A stretch of DNA of 64,000 nt, from the NCBI GenBank assembly GCA_013398015.1, contig VZRR01002181.1, positions 62,001-126,000 on the forward strand, in the 5' to 3' direction. The position numbers were made by a program, and so were the translations under genes. The notes under the pieces were generated by a model. That model worked only from the letters and a program-made list of their open reading frames with translations, was not told the DNA's origin and did no database searches. The stretch is from Oreocharis arfaki. Taxonomy: Eukaryota; Chordata; Aves; Passeriformes; Paramythiidae. Within the stretch, counting starts at the first letter, position 1; each line of letters starts with the position of its first letter. This document shows positions 49,101-62,491 of this stretch, one piece after another.

Positions 49101-52100
49101 TGTTACAGAATGTGATCATTCTGTTGCAGTGATACTATCTGGGCTAAATTTACTGGTGTTTTCTGTGTTATCGTTCTCCTGCTCCCTTTTGTTCCGTTCC
49201 TGATCTGCACTGAAACTTCATAGGAAAAAGTTCTACTAAGAAACCAGACCCTCAGAAAACAGATTTGCATGGGATAATTTTTTTCTTCAGCAGCTGAGGA
49301 TTATCTTGCTCAGTCTGTTTGTGGCTTCAACTTGTTTGTTTGTTTGGTTGGTTTTTTTTATCCAAGGTCAACTAAATTGACAGTTATTTGAAGACGGTGA
49401 AGCTAATTGTCCTAATTAATACAAGTGGGCACAGCTGGGGGATAGAACTTGAGACCAGTCAGGTGGTATGGGTAAAAAAACCTCCTCCATTTGAGAGCTA
49501 GGTACTGAAATGGAGGAGTTGGGGGTACCTAAGATTGTAATGTGGTAAGGTTGTGGGGGTTTTTGGGGTTTTTTTTTGGTTGTTTTGTGGTTTGTTTGTT
49601 TGGTTTTTTAGCTTCTGTGTGGATTGTTGTGTAATATGTTGAATGTATGGATTTTTGTATATGAGGGGCCATATCTGAGAGAGGAAGGTTATCTTAAAGA
49701 TAAAGCTTCCTTTCAAGTAAAGAGCATTGAGTGGTTACTCCAGCCTCGTAGCTTTTGTTGATTGTGCAATAGTCAGTAGTGCATTTCCCGCTGTGTCAGA
49801 ATGTGCTAGGATCATCTAGCAGCTGCAGATGCATGGATTAGCCACCAAGTGAAGAAGTACAAGGGAGAGAGCAGGATTGTGTCGTGCTTCTGCTATGTTG
49901 TGGTTCTGAGATGAAAACTATGACAATGCTAACAAGGTTGCACGAAGGGGAGTCTTTTTTTAACAGGAGTTTTTCATAGAAATGGTTAAAGCAAACTTGG
50001 AAATCTTTGAAGGTGTAGTTTTTGTGTAGGAGATGGCAGGATATTATGCTCGTCTAACAAGCATCTATCATTTCCTTGCTATTTACTCTGCTCCTTGATC
50101 ATCCCTCTCCATTTCTGAGCTACCTTTATGTCGGTAGCTGTCACTGAAGACTTCTCCTTGCTCCCTTGCATCTGACAAAGATTCTAAACAGGGCAGATTC
50201 TGGTTGTTGACTTTGAGAGTAGATTTTAGCCCAATTTACATAGATAAGATTTGGCGTGCTATCCTATCCCAAGTGTCTGTTCAGTGAAAAACATGCAGCT
50301 ATCTGTGCCGCTATCATTTTGTTTGCCAGCAACCTGGCAAGCAAAACTCTTTTCAAGTCCTGACCTGGCTGGTGGCTATTTGATGGCATAGAAAAAGAGG
50401 AAATAAATAGCAGTTGAAGTAGTCCAAAACACATTAATTAGGTAAGGATTTAGACTAACATCCTGCATTTCCCTGTCACCTTCAAGAATGCCATTGAACT
50501 GTACTTCTAACCGCCACACCTTTTCTGTACCTGTAGGTTAAAGGCTTTGCCCTTTGGGAAAAGGACTTTCCCAACCCTTGCAATAACACAGTTAAAGGTA
50601 TGGGAATAGGTCAGCCAGTGCCTGCTGTGGTCCTGTAGCCACAAGACAATCCATCTTCCTCATCATAAAAATCTGGCTGCAGTATTATTGTGTGTAACCC
50701 ATCCTGATTCTAAAAGCAGTATGAATTGTATACATCTTGCACATCAGTTTCAGTGTCTTAAAAAATGAAGAGGTTTTTTTTTTTTTCCTTTTTCCCCTTC
50801 CTTTGAAGTTTTAAAGCAGAACTTGCTGGTGACCCACTTTTGCTAACAGTTCTCTTAACTAACCCCTGTACTCGCTTATACATTTTTTTTCTCTTCCACC
50901 CACTGTCTGTCTAGCCTGGTTTAAAATTTTTATATATGTACTTTTAAAAAATTGATTAGTTGGAGAGCTGCCCGTTCTTCTGCACTGTATAATAAGGATT
51001 TAAAAACTGCACACTGAATTCTGTATAGTGTAATTAAAACTGACCCAGATTTGGACCTGAGAACACCAGGACTTAGCCAAACTTGCCATGAGCTGAGTTC
51101 TGATGGCAGATGGAAGCTAATGAGGACACACTACACTCCAGAATTTCCCAGCTGCTTGGCCCCTTTTTGTACAAACAAGGTTTGGAGTGAAGTCCCGATC
51201 CCAAGAGCGTGTTCAAGCAAATGTACTGCACCCAGTGTTTTGGGAAACAAGGCAGTGCTGTCGGACTGCTTCGGGAAAATTTTGAGGCATTATTTCTGAT
51301 GGGCTTTTACTGTGTATCCCAGTGTCATGCACATGCTGTCTTCCATCTTGTCCTAGTCTGAGTGTGATCGTGTGGTTCAGACCCTATCTGAATACCCTCC
51401 TCCAATTTCAGTTGGGAGGGCCTACACTTTAAATTAATGGAGTGTTAAGATCCCAAAGTACTGGGTCTCCCCTTGGACCTGTGGTTCCCTTCAGTGGATT
51501 CAATGTCCTGGGACTATTCAGACAGATGTAATTGAATCAGTTTGAAGCAGCTGTAGCTGGCATGTGGTCTCTCAGATTGCTAGCACCTGCTTGGTTGGGG
51601 TTTTTTTTGTTGTTTGTAACTCACTAGAGTGAAAATAGTGCCAAAACCAGCATTGGTCTTGGAGCTGATAAAGCGGTCCAGCTCCTATATCGCTTTCCCC
51701 TTCTAGCCCAGCCACCTCATTACTGGTGCCTGCAATAACGTTGTTGGTAGTGAGCAGAAACAGGTTTATGCTTCCCCTCCAACTGCCTCCCTCCCCTTCA
51801 AGGCACTGCACTGCCAACACCGACTCTCTTCTTCATAAGCAGTAAGACTTAATCGTGCTCAGGTGTGCAGAGCGTCTGTGCCTTCCTTAGAAAATTGGGC
51901 AGCCCATGGTTTGCTGTGTCTGATGCAGGCAGCACCAAATTTATCTGCTGCTCTGACAGTCTTACTGCTGGCACGGCAAAGTTGCTGTTCATGTGTAACA
52001 AATGACCAAGGGGTTCTGGGAGGTTCTGTTCAATACTTCTGCTCCCCTCCTCTGGTGTAGTGCACCTAGGTTTTGGTTACTGTGTTCCTCCTACAGTCAC

Positions 52101-52439
52101 AGTTTTAATATGGTAAGATTTCAGAAGGGACTGTGAGTCCCTTGGTCGCCTCTCTGTATCGTGTGATTTATTGAAATCAAAGTTCAAATTAAACACAGTA
52201 GTGCACTTGGCCAAACACAGTAACAACACACAGTGGTGTGGTTTTCAATGTAATACTACAAGATGGCATATTGCAACATTATTTTTTTAATATATCCCTC
52301 CACTGACTTCCCATTAGTTTGTGCATAAAGTTTATGTGCCTCCATTTTATTTTGTCCCTCCATGCCCCGGAGATGAAAGGATCTATCTGGATTTTTAATT
52401 CCAGCTGTTTTCATCTTTGGTGTTAGCCCCACACCTCAC

Positions 52440-52508
52440 TTCTTGGCTTTTGCTCTCTTTCTCTTTGCTTCTCTCTCTCTTTCTCTCTGCCCCTTCCCCT
52501 CTCCTCCC
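52440..52508. repeat. TC-rich low-complexity tract
   Basis: CTCTTTCTCTTTGC followed by repeated CTCTCTCTTT words and CCCCTTCCCC. Simple-sequence DNA; the - strand reads as a spurious lysine and glutamate-rich frame. Confidence 0.75.
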
Positions 52509-55500
52509 ATTTTTTGGGTAATACCACGTTTCTGAGGTTGAGAAGGTCTTGTCCTTAGCTGATGTATGGGACTTGATTGCCTCCTGCAATAGCTTTAGAA
52601 ATTGCTATTTTGGGCAATTAAAAGTCAGTTCCACAAAGTGTTCCATGTTCTGAAGCTGTTTCTTTCTTTCTCTCCTTTTAAACTGTGTCTTGCAATTATA
52701 TTGCATTGGGGAAGGTTTTGATTTGTCTGTAGATATTTGGGATGTAGGCAAAGTCTCTCCTCCCATGGAATATTCCATCTCTTCTCCAGCACACGTGCTA
52801 ATGCACAGCTCTCTGTGGTTTGTGGAGCTCAGGCATTTGAAGGGTATTACTGACAGCAGGTTCTCTGGGGTTCAAAATACAATATCAATTCAGTGGAAGT
52901 TAAATGCCAGTTTAAACATATAGAATTAATTTGGTTTGGGGTTTTTTCAATATACAGGAGATGTTTCCCTTTATTTATTTGTTTTTACAGTACAAAATAC
53001 TCCTGGTTTTACCTTTTAATTTGCGCAGTGTGCTTAGATACCCTGATCTACTACCCTGTATAACTTGTATCTGTGAAAGTGATGCAGCTAAATATTTTAA
53101 TAGTTGTCTGATGGAACTGCAAAGGAAAAAAGAAAAATGGAATTCCAATCAAGACACAATTGTTTTTACTTATCCAGTAGGGTTATGTCACTGCTTGATT
53201 TTTCTCTTGTCCTGTTGTGATTTGTAGTGTTTTGTTTGTTTGTGGACTTACCTTGTTTTCTTTCCACCCACACTGCTGCTTTCCTACTCCCTTTTACGTA
53301 GTCTCAAAATGTCTACCAATAAAAACCACCATTTGTAATGATAGCTTTTGCTACTCTTTGTAGTCTGCAAGTGTTTCAGCTACAGATGTCATCTGCTGGA
53401 TAAAGTGTCAGCCACCAGTTCTAAGAGGGGAAGTTACTGAGGCTTAAATGAAGAAATGGACAAGGACAGTGGCTCTCAATTTTTAGAGATACTATTTTAA
53501 AACATTTTTTTAAGTGACACTTTTCGTGAATTAAGTAATGGAGAGCAAATATGGATTATTTAATCTTTTTCAGATGTTTTGAGTCCCCAGCATCCTTTGA
53601 TGAGATCAGTAGGATTATGGAAGGGAAACTGTTCTTGAGATCAAGCATGCATGGATATCCAAATAAATAGCAATAGCAAATTAGAAAATGTTGTTTGTAT
53701 GCAAAAATACTTGAGGGGGGAGAAACAATGAAAGAGTAAGTGTGCAGGTGTCTATCTTAGGATTTTTTAGTGCCATTTGTAGCCAGCCAGAACAAGAAAG
53801 CATCTGCCACTCTTATGGTTGTCTTGAAGATAAATATAGTTTTAGGTCAGCAGCAAGTGCTGGCTGATATATTTTATTTCTAGAATGCTTTTTTTTCATG
53901 TACTAAAGTTTACTTTAGAAATGCAGGCACTAAATAATTGGGAATTCTACACTAAGTACAAGAAGTAGTAGAAAACCAGCGGGATTTATGTTCTCAAGAA
54001 GTCTATCTGGCATAAGCGAAGGGAAAAATATGTAGACGTTCTTTTCAGTCTGCTAACATCCTGACTATGAGTAGTGAATTAAGTGGTGTTTATTGTGCTG
54101 AACCATGCTTTTTATACATTTAATTTGGAGGTATCCATTCAGAGACTGTACATCTCTTACTTGGATACAGATAACTGATCAATTTTATGGGAAGCATGCT
54201 AGCTTTTTGTGCCCATGGAGTACAGAGCTTTTCAAACTACGATTTATTAGCAACTAGCACAGGAGGGTGACAGAAAGGACAACAAAGGAAGTTAATAAAT
54301 TGATAATGAAGTGGGATTATAGAGGATTGAGCATGGATATTAGAACCATTTCAAACATACTTTTTAATCACTACCACTCTGCTCTGATTGTCTAGTGGCA
54401 CCACCCTGAAATGTATTGTTGGGTATTTGGTAAAAGACCACTTGACTTGTCGCTTATTGGCAAGCATGTCCACATCCTTGACAGGGGTCAAGAGGTTAAG
54501 TGAGTGACAGGCAAGATTCTTCTGTTTGCCATGCTGTTGGCCTCTCTAGAAGAGCCTTTACTTATTTAAGTTGACAAAAATATTTGGAAAACTTGCAGTG
54601 CGGTGTCTGATGTACAAACAAAGCTTTTATTGCCTGGGTTTTGTGTTCCATCGCTGCATCATAAACGTACAAAATCAAGAAATCGGTGACCAATTTAACG
54701 CTGAAGTGAATATGAAAAGATACTTTTAATGTAAAATAAAAAAGGTTGTACTTCTAACTAACAAATAAAACTGTATAAGCGAATCAAACTAATGCAAATT
54801 ACAGAGGAAGAGATGCTAAGAAAAATGAAGTGGACTCTAAATCTCAGAGCATTTTCAAGAAGAAATCCCAACCCAATTCTTTCTGTTACATTGACCAGGC
54901 AGTTTCTTAAAAGAAGTATAAGCTGTCCCATATGTACTTATGACACATAACTCTTGTCCACTTCCCAAAGCTTCAGTTTTTGCTTTTCCCAAAATTCTGT
55001 GCTCGACAACTGGACAGAAGGCTACGCTGAATTAAATTTTATTGTTCTGGTGTTCTCCATCCATTTGCAATGCGCATAATCAGGAATTCAGCTATGTCCC
55101 AAGAAACCCGTTTAACCTAATGAGAGCAAATGGCAATGGGTGTTCCTTACCCGAGACAGCAGTGCCAATGTTTCTGCTTAATTGGGACATATTTGGCTGG
55201 TTCCGGTGCTTCAAGTGGTTTTTAAACAGGTGTTTAATGGGTGTGGGATTCTGAACTCTGCCCTTTTGATACAGCAGTTGCCAAATAAAGATTAACAGAA
55301 ATAAAAAGATCTAATACAGAATAATAATTTTTATCTTTGTATATTTATTCAGCGTAATTTTTTCTTCAAGTCGCAGGCGGGTGGGGAGGTGTTTCTTCTC
55401 ATAATTGAGAAAGTCCATTAAATAGAACAACAGGATGTCTAGCAGGGTGTCCTAATTAAAATTACCCTGTAATTTGAACAAAACATTCATTTGTATGTAG

Positions 55501-56801
55501 CTAAGGTTGACCTAAACCCCATCTAAATCAGGAGAAATTATTATACAATTTTTTTTTTCTGTTGAAAATGAAACTTAGCATTCTGCCAGCAAACAGCATG
55601 GTTCTGTTATTATACAGTGTTCAGGAGTAAGGATTTTCTCTTCAGTGTTCAAAAAATAATGTTTTGGGTGGATTTAAAAGATATTTCTCTCTTACCTCCA
55701 CCTTTTGATAGCATTCATTCGTGGTTGCGTTTCTGTGGCATTTGAAAGCAGAGAATTTTGTTCTGTGCATACTGTAAGCCCATCTGAAGCCTTTGGTCGT
55801 GGCCAGTGTGCTGGTGAACTAATAAGCAACTGAGATAGCAGCTGCCTAGCAGGACTGATTGGCTTGGGCTTGACTTTGCTATCTGTGACTCCACAGTTTG
55901 TGACTGGCTTGGAGTGCAAGCCGGGTAATTTTGTTATCTCGGGGAGTGTGGGCCTGCATGCATAATCTAGGCTGTCTACATAACTGAGGAGATCATACGC
56001 TCGGTGTAGAAATGACCTACTCCTGCTCTAGCTGTCATGCTTTAAAATGCTGCTGAGGCAAATTGTGTTTAATGTAATTTATCAAATCAAAGTGAATGTT
56101 TGAAAGAACTAACTTCAGAAATATTGTTTGTATTTGAAAAGAAATTTGCAGCATCTTTTACTTGGCGGAGCTGCGCAAGCTGCAACTTGTGGATGTTGAT
56201 TCCAGGACGCAAGGTGGTGGAAGTTTATTTATTTATGCCCATTTTCTGGGCAGGTTGGGAAGGGGGAGGATATTCAAAAATGCTTGAAACTGGTCTGAGT
56301 ATGCTGCTGATGGATTCAATTTGGACTTCTCCATGGTTTGGGTGGAAAGAGAATCACACCCTTGTTCCTTTGGATAATCCCACCCATATGTACAAAAAGT
56401 GGAACTTGATAAATGCCAAAACTTAATTAGGTGCATAGGAGTTCCCTTGCACTGAACTATTCTTCTGCTTAAACCAGCTTTTACATTTTCATCTCTCAGC
56501 TTCAATAGAGTATATAACAACAAAAGAAAGGAAAGGGAAAAATCTGATGAACAATTTGCTTAACCTACTTTAAGCTCCAAGAAGAATTGTTAAAAAGAAG
56601 ATAAAATTTGAGGCTGGTGTTGTGGTAATACACTTTTAAAGTGATCAAGAGCACTTGAATAGAAAGTATTCAAATATTGGCATTACTGAAAATTTTAGAT
56701 TCCTGTCGTTGGTTTAAAGATAGTCATGTTTTTGTGGGCACTGTTGTAATCTGGAAAGAGTAAAATTAATTCAGGCAAACAGGTATTGGCCAAGGTATTT
56801 G

Positions 56802-56817
56802 GTGTGTGTGTGTGTAT
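56802..56817. repeat. Short (GT)n repeat
   Basis: About seven GT units, GTGTGTGTGTGTGT, followed by ATGTGTT. Short enough to be stable. Confidence 0.7.
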
Positions 56818-59691
56818 GTGTTATCATGTGATTATTTAAGTATGCATGCTTTCCAATGGACAGTTATTTTACAGAGAAAGATATTCAGTGACAGCACAGG
56901 AAGAATATGTGCACAAATGGGTTGTACTGGTACCTGTATCTTAAAGGCAGTTGAAGGAAAATGGGAATCTCCTGTTGGGGAAACCAGCCAAGCCTCTTGT
57001 GCAGGGATTACATAACTCGAACATGTATAGGTTTGTGTAATAAGCTGTACAGCTGCCCCTGGTTGACAGAATAACTGTAGCCATCTTGAGAGTGTGTAGA
57101 AGACTGGAAAGAAAAATAGTAGTTGTGTGGATGCCATTGCTTCAGACTCAACGTGTGCTGGAAAGCATTATTTTGTTATTGTTGGACAAAAATGTCACCA
57201 ATTTTTATGCCTGGTCTGGTGTCCTGCCCTTGAGGCCTGGTTGTAACTTGGCGATACAAACTCTAACAGCAGTACTGAAAAGGTGGGTATTGGTTGTTGA
57301 GCTGATGGAAACAGATGAAGATAAGTGTCTGCACTGGTTCTTTTTCTCAGTTACTGTAATTTCCAAAGGTGCTGAATCACCTGTGGGTGCTAACTGGCTA
57401 GTGAAGCTCTTCCTTAGTGACTCCTTCTCCTGAAGGTGTTGTAGATGATGGTGTCAGGTGATTCCTTACCACCAAAGTATCTCTCTTGCAGGGTGTAAAA
57501 TGTTCCAGTTCCCAAGAGCAGGGAAGCAAAAGGAAGGGAACTTCAGTGTCTTCTGTATTGAGCTGAAAACGAGATACCCATCCTGCACAACTGTTTGGAC
57601 AGAGTGGCTTTAGAACTACTGAGGTTTACAGAGTTAGTTTCTAGTCAGGACAGAATTGATGCATTTGTCTGGAAAGTAGCAAAAGAGGTGTGTAGTATGG
57701 TAACTGTAGAGATGTAAAGGAAAATTCCTGCTCTTTATTTCCAGGTGTATTTTCTGAAGTCCTTGAAAGATTTTTCAGGAGTTTCACCATGTTGCCTTTG
57801 GCAAGAGTGCTCAATTCTTTCCATTTGAATGTGGGACCTTGCCTTATTGCCTCAGGGAAGTGTTACTGTAATGCATGACACTTGAGGCTAATTCAACCTG
57901 CCACTTGGAGAATGCCCCATGTGCAGATTGTAGCCATGCACCATTATCTCAAGCTATTTTTTATCAGAAGCAGACTGCATCCGTTCTGTATGATCTGCAT
58001 AGCCCAACAGTTTGTTTTAGGTTAGCATGTGAGGTGGGGTCTTTTTTACCTATAAAGCTGTGATTGGTTTCTCTTCCAGCTGTGTGATAAGAGCCTTTCT
58101 CCTGTGTCCTACGAAAGCAGCCCTAGACATCACAAGATGTAGGTCCACAGCAGCTTAAACTAATCAGTGTTGACGCTGCTCTGTTGCTGTTCCTCCATTT
58201 GAACAGTTCTGCTGCCTCCCCAGCTCTAACCCCCACGTTTCCTGCCTGGGTCTTGAGCTGCAACGAGGGTTTGATGTGGCTAAAAACACATGGGAAAGAA
58301 GCCTTCATTCAGATTAAAGCTCTCTGAACCAGGCACTTATGCAGTCCTGGCTCGAGGATGGACCTGGGGACGAGTGGCAAGGAGAGGAGGGAGGTGAGGG
58401 AAGGGTGGAATTGTGACAGCTCCAGTTAAAACCAGCTTACATCATAACACAGCCATGCTTGTGAGGTTTTGGGAGTGATAACCCAGTGGTTTCAGCAAGA
58501 TACAGCTGTGAGCATAGGGTATGATAATCAGAGGAACTGTGGCTTTGGAATTTCCTTCCTCCACTGTTTTCTAAGACATCATTTTGGTGCGCATGAGAAA
58601 TGCTGAAGATCATGCACCTCAACCTTTCTACCCTTGAAAAGGGAAAGTGGTATGAAGGCTTGATTAATTTCTTTTATGAGGTTTGGTTGCTGTATGTCAC
58701 TAGAAGCAGATCAGGCAGAGGGGAATAAAAAGAAAACATTTTTGTAAGCAGTAGGGAATTTTCCCCTTTGAAAAAGAGCTAAAACTTCATTACCATTTCA
58801 GCCAGCTTTAAATTAAAATTTGCATCTAAAAATAATCTATAATGTGTTTTGAGTGCCAGCGAGTCACGTCAGGGCAGTATCAGCAGAAGTTTCTTGTGTG
58901 TACAGCTTGCGATGTGGCTCCTGTACCGTCGGACGCAGTGTTACCGTGCCACTCATGCTGGTGTGAGAATGCCCATGGAATTAACACTTGGCCTTGTGCT
59001 GATCATACAAAGCCAGTGTGCCCCAGGCCACATGGCTGGCTGGGGCAAACTGAACGGAGCAGATGACTGCTGGGTCCTGAATTGTACACCTGCTTTGTGT
59101 GCAGGCTGACTTGGCCTAGTCCTTTTTACCAGGAATAGTCCTATTCCATTCCATTGCACAAGGCCTGTTTACACCAGAAAATGTTTCTCTTGTAACATTT
59201 CTGTAGGACAGGCCCTTAGAGCACGCCACTAGAGTGATGGGTCATCTTTCACCCATCCCTGTGCCACTGAATGGTGATACTTTAACTTTTCTGCCCCACT
59301 GAGCACAAGTCCTTGAGTTTCATGTTGCGAGGAGGAGATTTCGGAAGTGAAGCCAGCAGCTCTGCTGTGCAGGCAGGACAAATGGGAGGACTGCTCTGTA
59401 TCCCTAGGTTTTGCACATATGAGAGGATGTAGGCATCTGCAGCATGCAGCCTGAAATGGTTTTTTTCCTGCAAGGTTTTTATGTCAAATCTACAAGAATT
59501 AGATTTGTAGCTGTCCCGAACAATTGGAACCCCAGCTGCAAAGCCTTTGGAGAAAAACACTTTGCTGGTTGTATCATCCTTTTGGTAGGGCATGTGTTGG
59601 AGTTCCTGGCAACTGTTTTTAAAGGGTTTGCCTTCATGCAAGGTCTTAAAAGATAATTTTCTTCTCTTTTTTTTTTCTCCTCTCTCCTCAG

Positions 59692-59813
59692 GGAATTAGA
59701 GGGCTTGACGCATCCTTTACATCCTGCATTTACTCTGACCACAGTCCCTCCCTGTTCTCACAAGCGGAGCTCAGCCCTGCTTCCCTTCCTGTTGATTCCC
59801 AGTCAGCTGCATG
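59692..59813 (+). CDS. Candidate coding exon, unidentified gene
   Basis: A long pyrimidine tract (about 30 of T and C, ending CTCTCCTCAG) is the best acceptor in the window, and CATG|GTAAGT is a strong donor. The exon is 122 nt. In phase 0 it is open for 40 codons (GIRGLDASFTSCIYSD, later SLFSQAELSPASLPV, end DSQSAA) with two bases left over. That suits the 20-nt exon at 62,472, completing a Trp codon. A second frame, starting GAA TTA GAG, is also open and would join directly to 63,756. So the frame is not decided, and an untranslated exon is possible. Serine and proline-rich character in phase 0 suggests a disordered region. Gene not recognised. Confidence 0.42.
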
Positions 59814-62471
59814 GTAAGTTTTCATTATCTCTAGACTTGTTGCCACGAGGTAGAACTCTGGCAGACTCTCTCTAAAATCCATTAGCACTGGGCATTGAGG
59901 GCAGAGCACTTCATGCCCATCAGAGATCGTTCAGTTGTATTCCAGGCTGACAGCAAGGAAAGGAAGATAGTATTGAATTAGCATTGGAGCTGAACTTCAG
60001 CATAGATTGTTATAGGAATAAAATATGAAGTAAAATATGTGACAGAATTAAATCCATCAGTTCTAATAAAAGAAACAGAAGAAAGCAAAGAAATATTGGA
60101 CCCTTAAATCCCATTAGCCAGGCCAGCGAGAGAATGCGTTAAAAGGAAGCTGCACTGTATCTTTTTTCATTGTTTGATGAAATAATCTTTTTCACCCTTT
60201 AAGTAGTGTGTTTAAAACTCCTAGTATTTCTGAAACAAAGAGAATATACAGCCACCGAGCTAGCTGGTTTTTATACCTTCCTTTCTGAGTATTGTCCTTC
60301 AGTGCAATACAGAACCATTTCTTTGTTCTCACAAGCTAGCAGTTAAATTGTATGTAAATGTATGCAAATTAGATGCTGTCTAATAAAGAGAGTCATTAGA
60401 TGGAAGAAATATTTAGTTTAGGGGGAAGAAAGAGAAGAAAGCAGGTGTATTTTGCAATAGAAAAATGTAAGATTGCAAAAGCCCCTCAAACTTTGGGTGA
60501 AGGCTTTTTATAAAGCCATTAAAATATTTTCTAAAAGGCTTGCCCTACTCTTGGTCCTATTTTCTGTGTGGTTTTTTATGTATGTGCACTTCTGTGTTCT
60601 TAAAACTCACTGGCTGTGCTATACATACAGACATGTAAGTATTGTATTCATAAGTATTTTATTTCTTTAAATCATGTAGCTATGAATTTACACACATGTA
60701 CCTTGTACTAGGGTGTGTTTTCTGCTTACTGAGTAGAGGTGGAATTCATGTGGTAAATTTTATTTTCATAGATTGATTTATTCATCATATGCTCTGACTG
60801 GATACCTTTTCTCGCTGCATCATCTTCCTTCATTTTATCAACCCCTCCTTAACAATTTTAAAGCTTTATTTTTTTCCCATTTTATTTATTCACCAAATCT
60901 CAGTGCCAGATGCATTTCCATTCTTTCACTTGCATTTTCTGCCAAGTTATCCCTTTTGAGGTATGGACCTGATTTAAGCCTGAAGCAGCAGTGACCTTTC
61001 TAAACATGAAGTTGCAGTCTTACTGTCAGGTGTCATAACACTAAAATGCTCAGAATGAGAAGCTTTGTGTCATCCAAAGCTGGAGATAACGCACCTGTGG
61101 ATGGAGCACTTGTATCCATCTAGGCTCTGAAAGATTTAAAATAGATGAACCTTATTTTCTTGCCACCTCTAAGGAGATGAAATTTGAGGCTTTTCTCTCT
61201 CCAGCTTTTGAATTTCTACTCTACCTCTTTCATCACTTCTGTTAGGGTGGACTAGTATACAAAGGTGACATGGCTCAATTACCTTGAAGTCTTTGTTGTA
61301 TTTTGTTTCTAATGGTCAGTTATCATGGTTTCAGGCAGACACAATAGCTGTGTGTCAACTTGCCTATTTTTTCTGTTGCCGTTTTGCAAGTCTGGAAGTC
61401 TAAAGACATATATGTATATGTGTATAAAATATATGTATATTAAAATAATGTTGTTTAAATATTTACATATAAAGCCAAGGGATTGGCTTACTTCCCAGAA
61501 TTACTGGAACTACCTTCTCCAGGAACATTTGGACTTGAGAAATCACTACAGCAACACTTTTTTACTGAAACTAAACAACTTGTGAAGTGAGTAACTAACT
61601 CTGCACCCTTTGTTGTTCGTATGGGTTCTGTAGCTTGGAGTGATGGAGAGACCTCTGTGCATGGGTAGTTCATTTCCAGCTAATTATGATAAGATTATCT
61701 TTTATTGCCGTTTCCACTCCTTGGTTTCTCATTGGCTTATTTTAGAGAGAGCTTGTGAGGGAAGCTTGGACAGAGTGGGAGTATTTTTGCCACAGTTCTA
61801 GGACAGGTCCATGCAATGTGCTGCATCTGAGCAGTGTGTGCAGTCTGGGCACTGCATTCCTTTCTGGACAGCTAAAGAGCAGTCAGACTGATCATTCAGA
61901 TCAAGCTCACCCCCCAGCTGCCCAGTGTCCCAACCACCCTGGCTGAGCAGTCAGCAGGGAAGCCACAGTGTGTCTGCTACCCAGTGGGAAATGTAGGCAG
62001 GGTGATTGTAAGGACATGGAGGTTTGGCAGTGCATGTTTCAGGTACTCTCGAAGGCACAATAGAATATCTAAGGTGAAGATTGTGAGGATCACAGAGAAA
62101 ATCTGAGCTGTAATATAAAGATGCCAGAGAGGTGTGAGGTTAAAGTGAGGTGTAACATGGGGTGTACTGGTGGCTGGGAGGGATGAGGCCACGCCAGCAA
62201 GCAGAAGATGGTGGTGGTTTACTGAATCACTTGGGGCACCACTCTTCTAGGCTTTCTGGCATTGAATGCCCAGGAGAACCGGGTCATTAGTGGTGTAGGC
62301 ATTTAACATGGATGTTTACACAGAGTTTGCAATCTAGCTAGGTGTAGTTATGCACATTCTTCAGATTTAGGGAGGTGGTGGTTAATCCTGAAACCCTAAT
62401 TGGGAGATTTACACTGGACATGGGACAGGCTAGCAAACAAAGTACCTTCTGTCTTTCACATTCTTGATCAG
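59814..62471. other. Stretch without recognisable gene
   Basis: Probable intron if the flanking exons are real. It has an octamer-like ATGCAAAT at about 60,362 and a TA-rich ATATGTATAT patch at 61,408-61,470. A GC-richer patch at 61,790-61,990 has no coherent frame. Confidence 0.5.
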
Positions 62472-62491
62472 GTTGCAAAAAATACGTACAG
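62472..62491 (+). CDS. Candidate 20-nt microexon
   Basis: CCTTCTGTCTTTCACATTC then TTGATCAG is a strong acceptor and TACAG|GTGAGT a strong donor, only 20 nt apart. Joined after 59,813 in phase 0 it adds W-LQKIRT with one base left over, which is exactly what 63,756 needs. Taken together the three exons make 195 nt, 65 codons. The tight fit of splice sites and phase is the evidence; its shortness means the protein content tells little. Confidence 0.28.

Larger units (their letters stand above)
46131..59691. other. Long stretch without recognisable gene
   Basis: About 13.5 kb with no exon I can support. It holds an alternating TA-rich patch (46,963-46,997), a T/G-rich patch with three runs of four or five G (49,517-49,585), a T-rich pyrimidine tract (50,773-50,802), a TC-rich tract (52,440-52,508) and a short GT repeat (56,802-56,817). 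Sequence at 54,980-55,250 is rich in homeodomain-like TAAT words but has no open frame of note. The 119-codon - strand frame at 59,282-59,641 has no family features. Confidence 0.55.

Noticed and set aside
59282..59641. 119-codon open frame on the - strand
   Set aside because: Contains a CPAC motif but no recognisable domain, no splice sites that fit, and lies just upstream of a better + strand exon acceptor.
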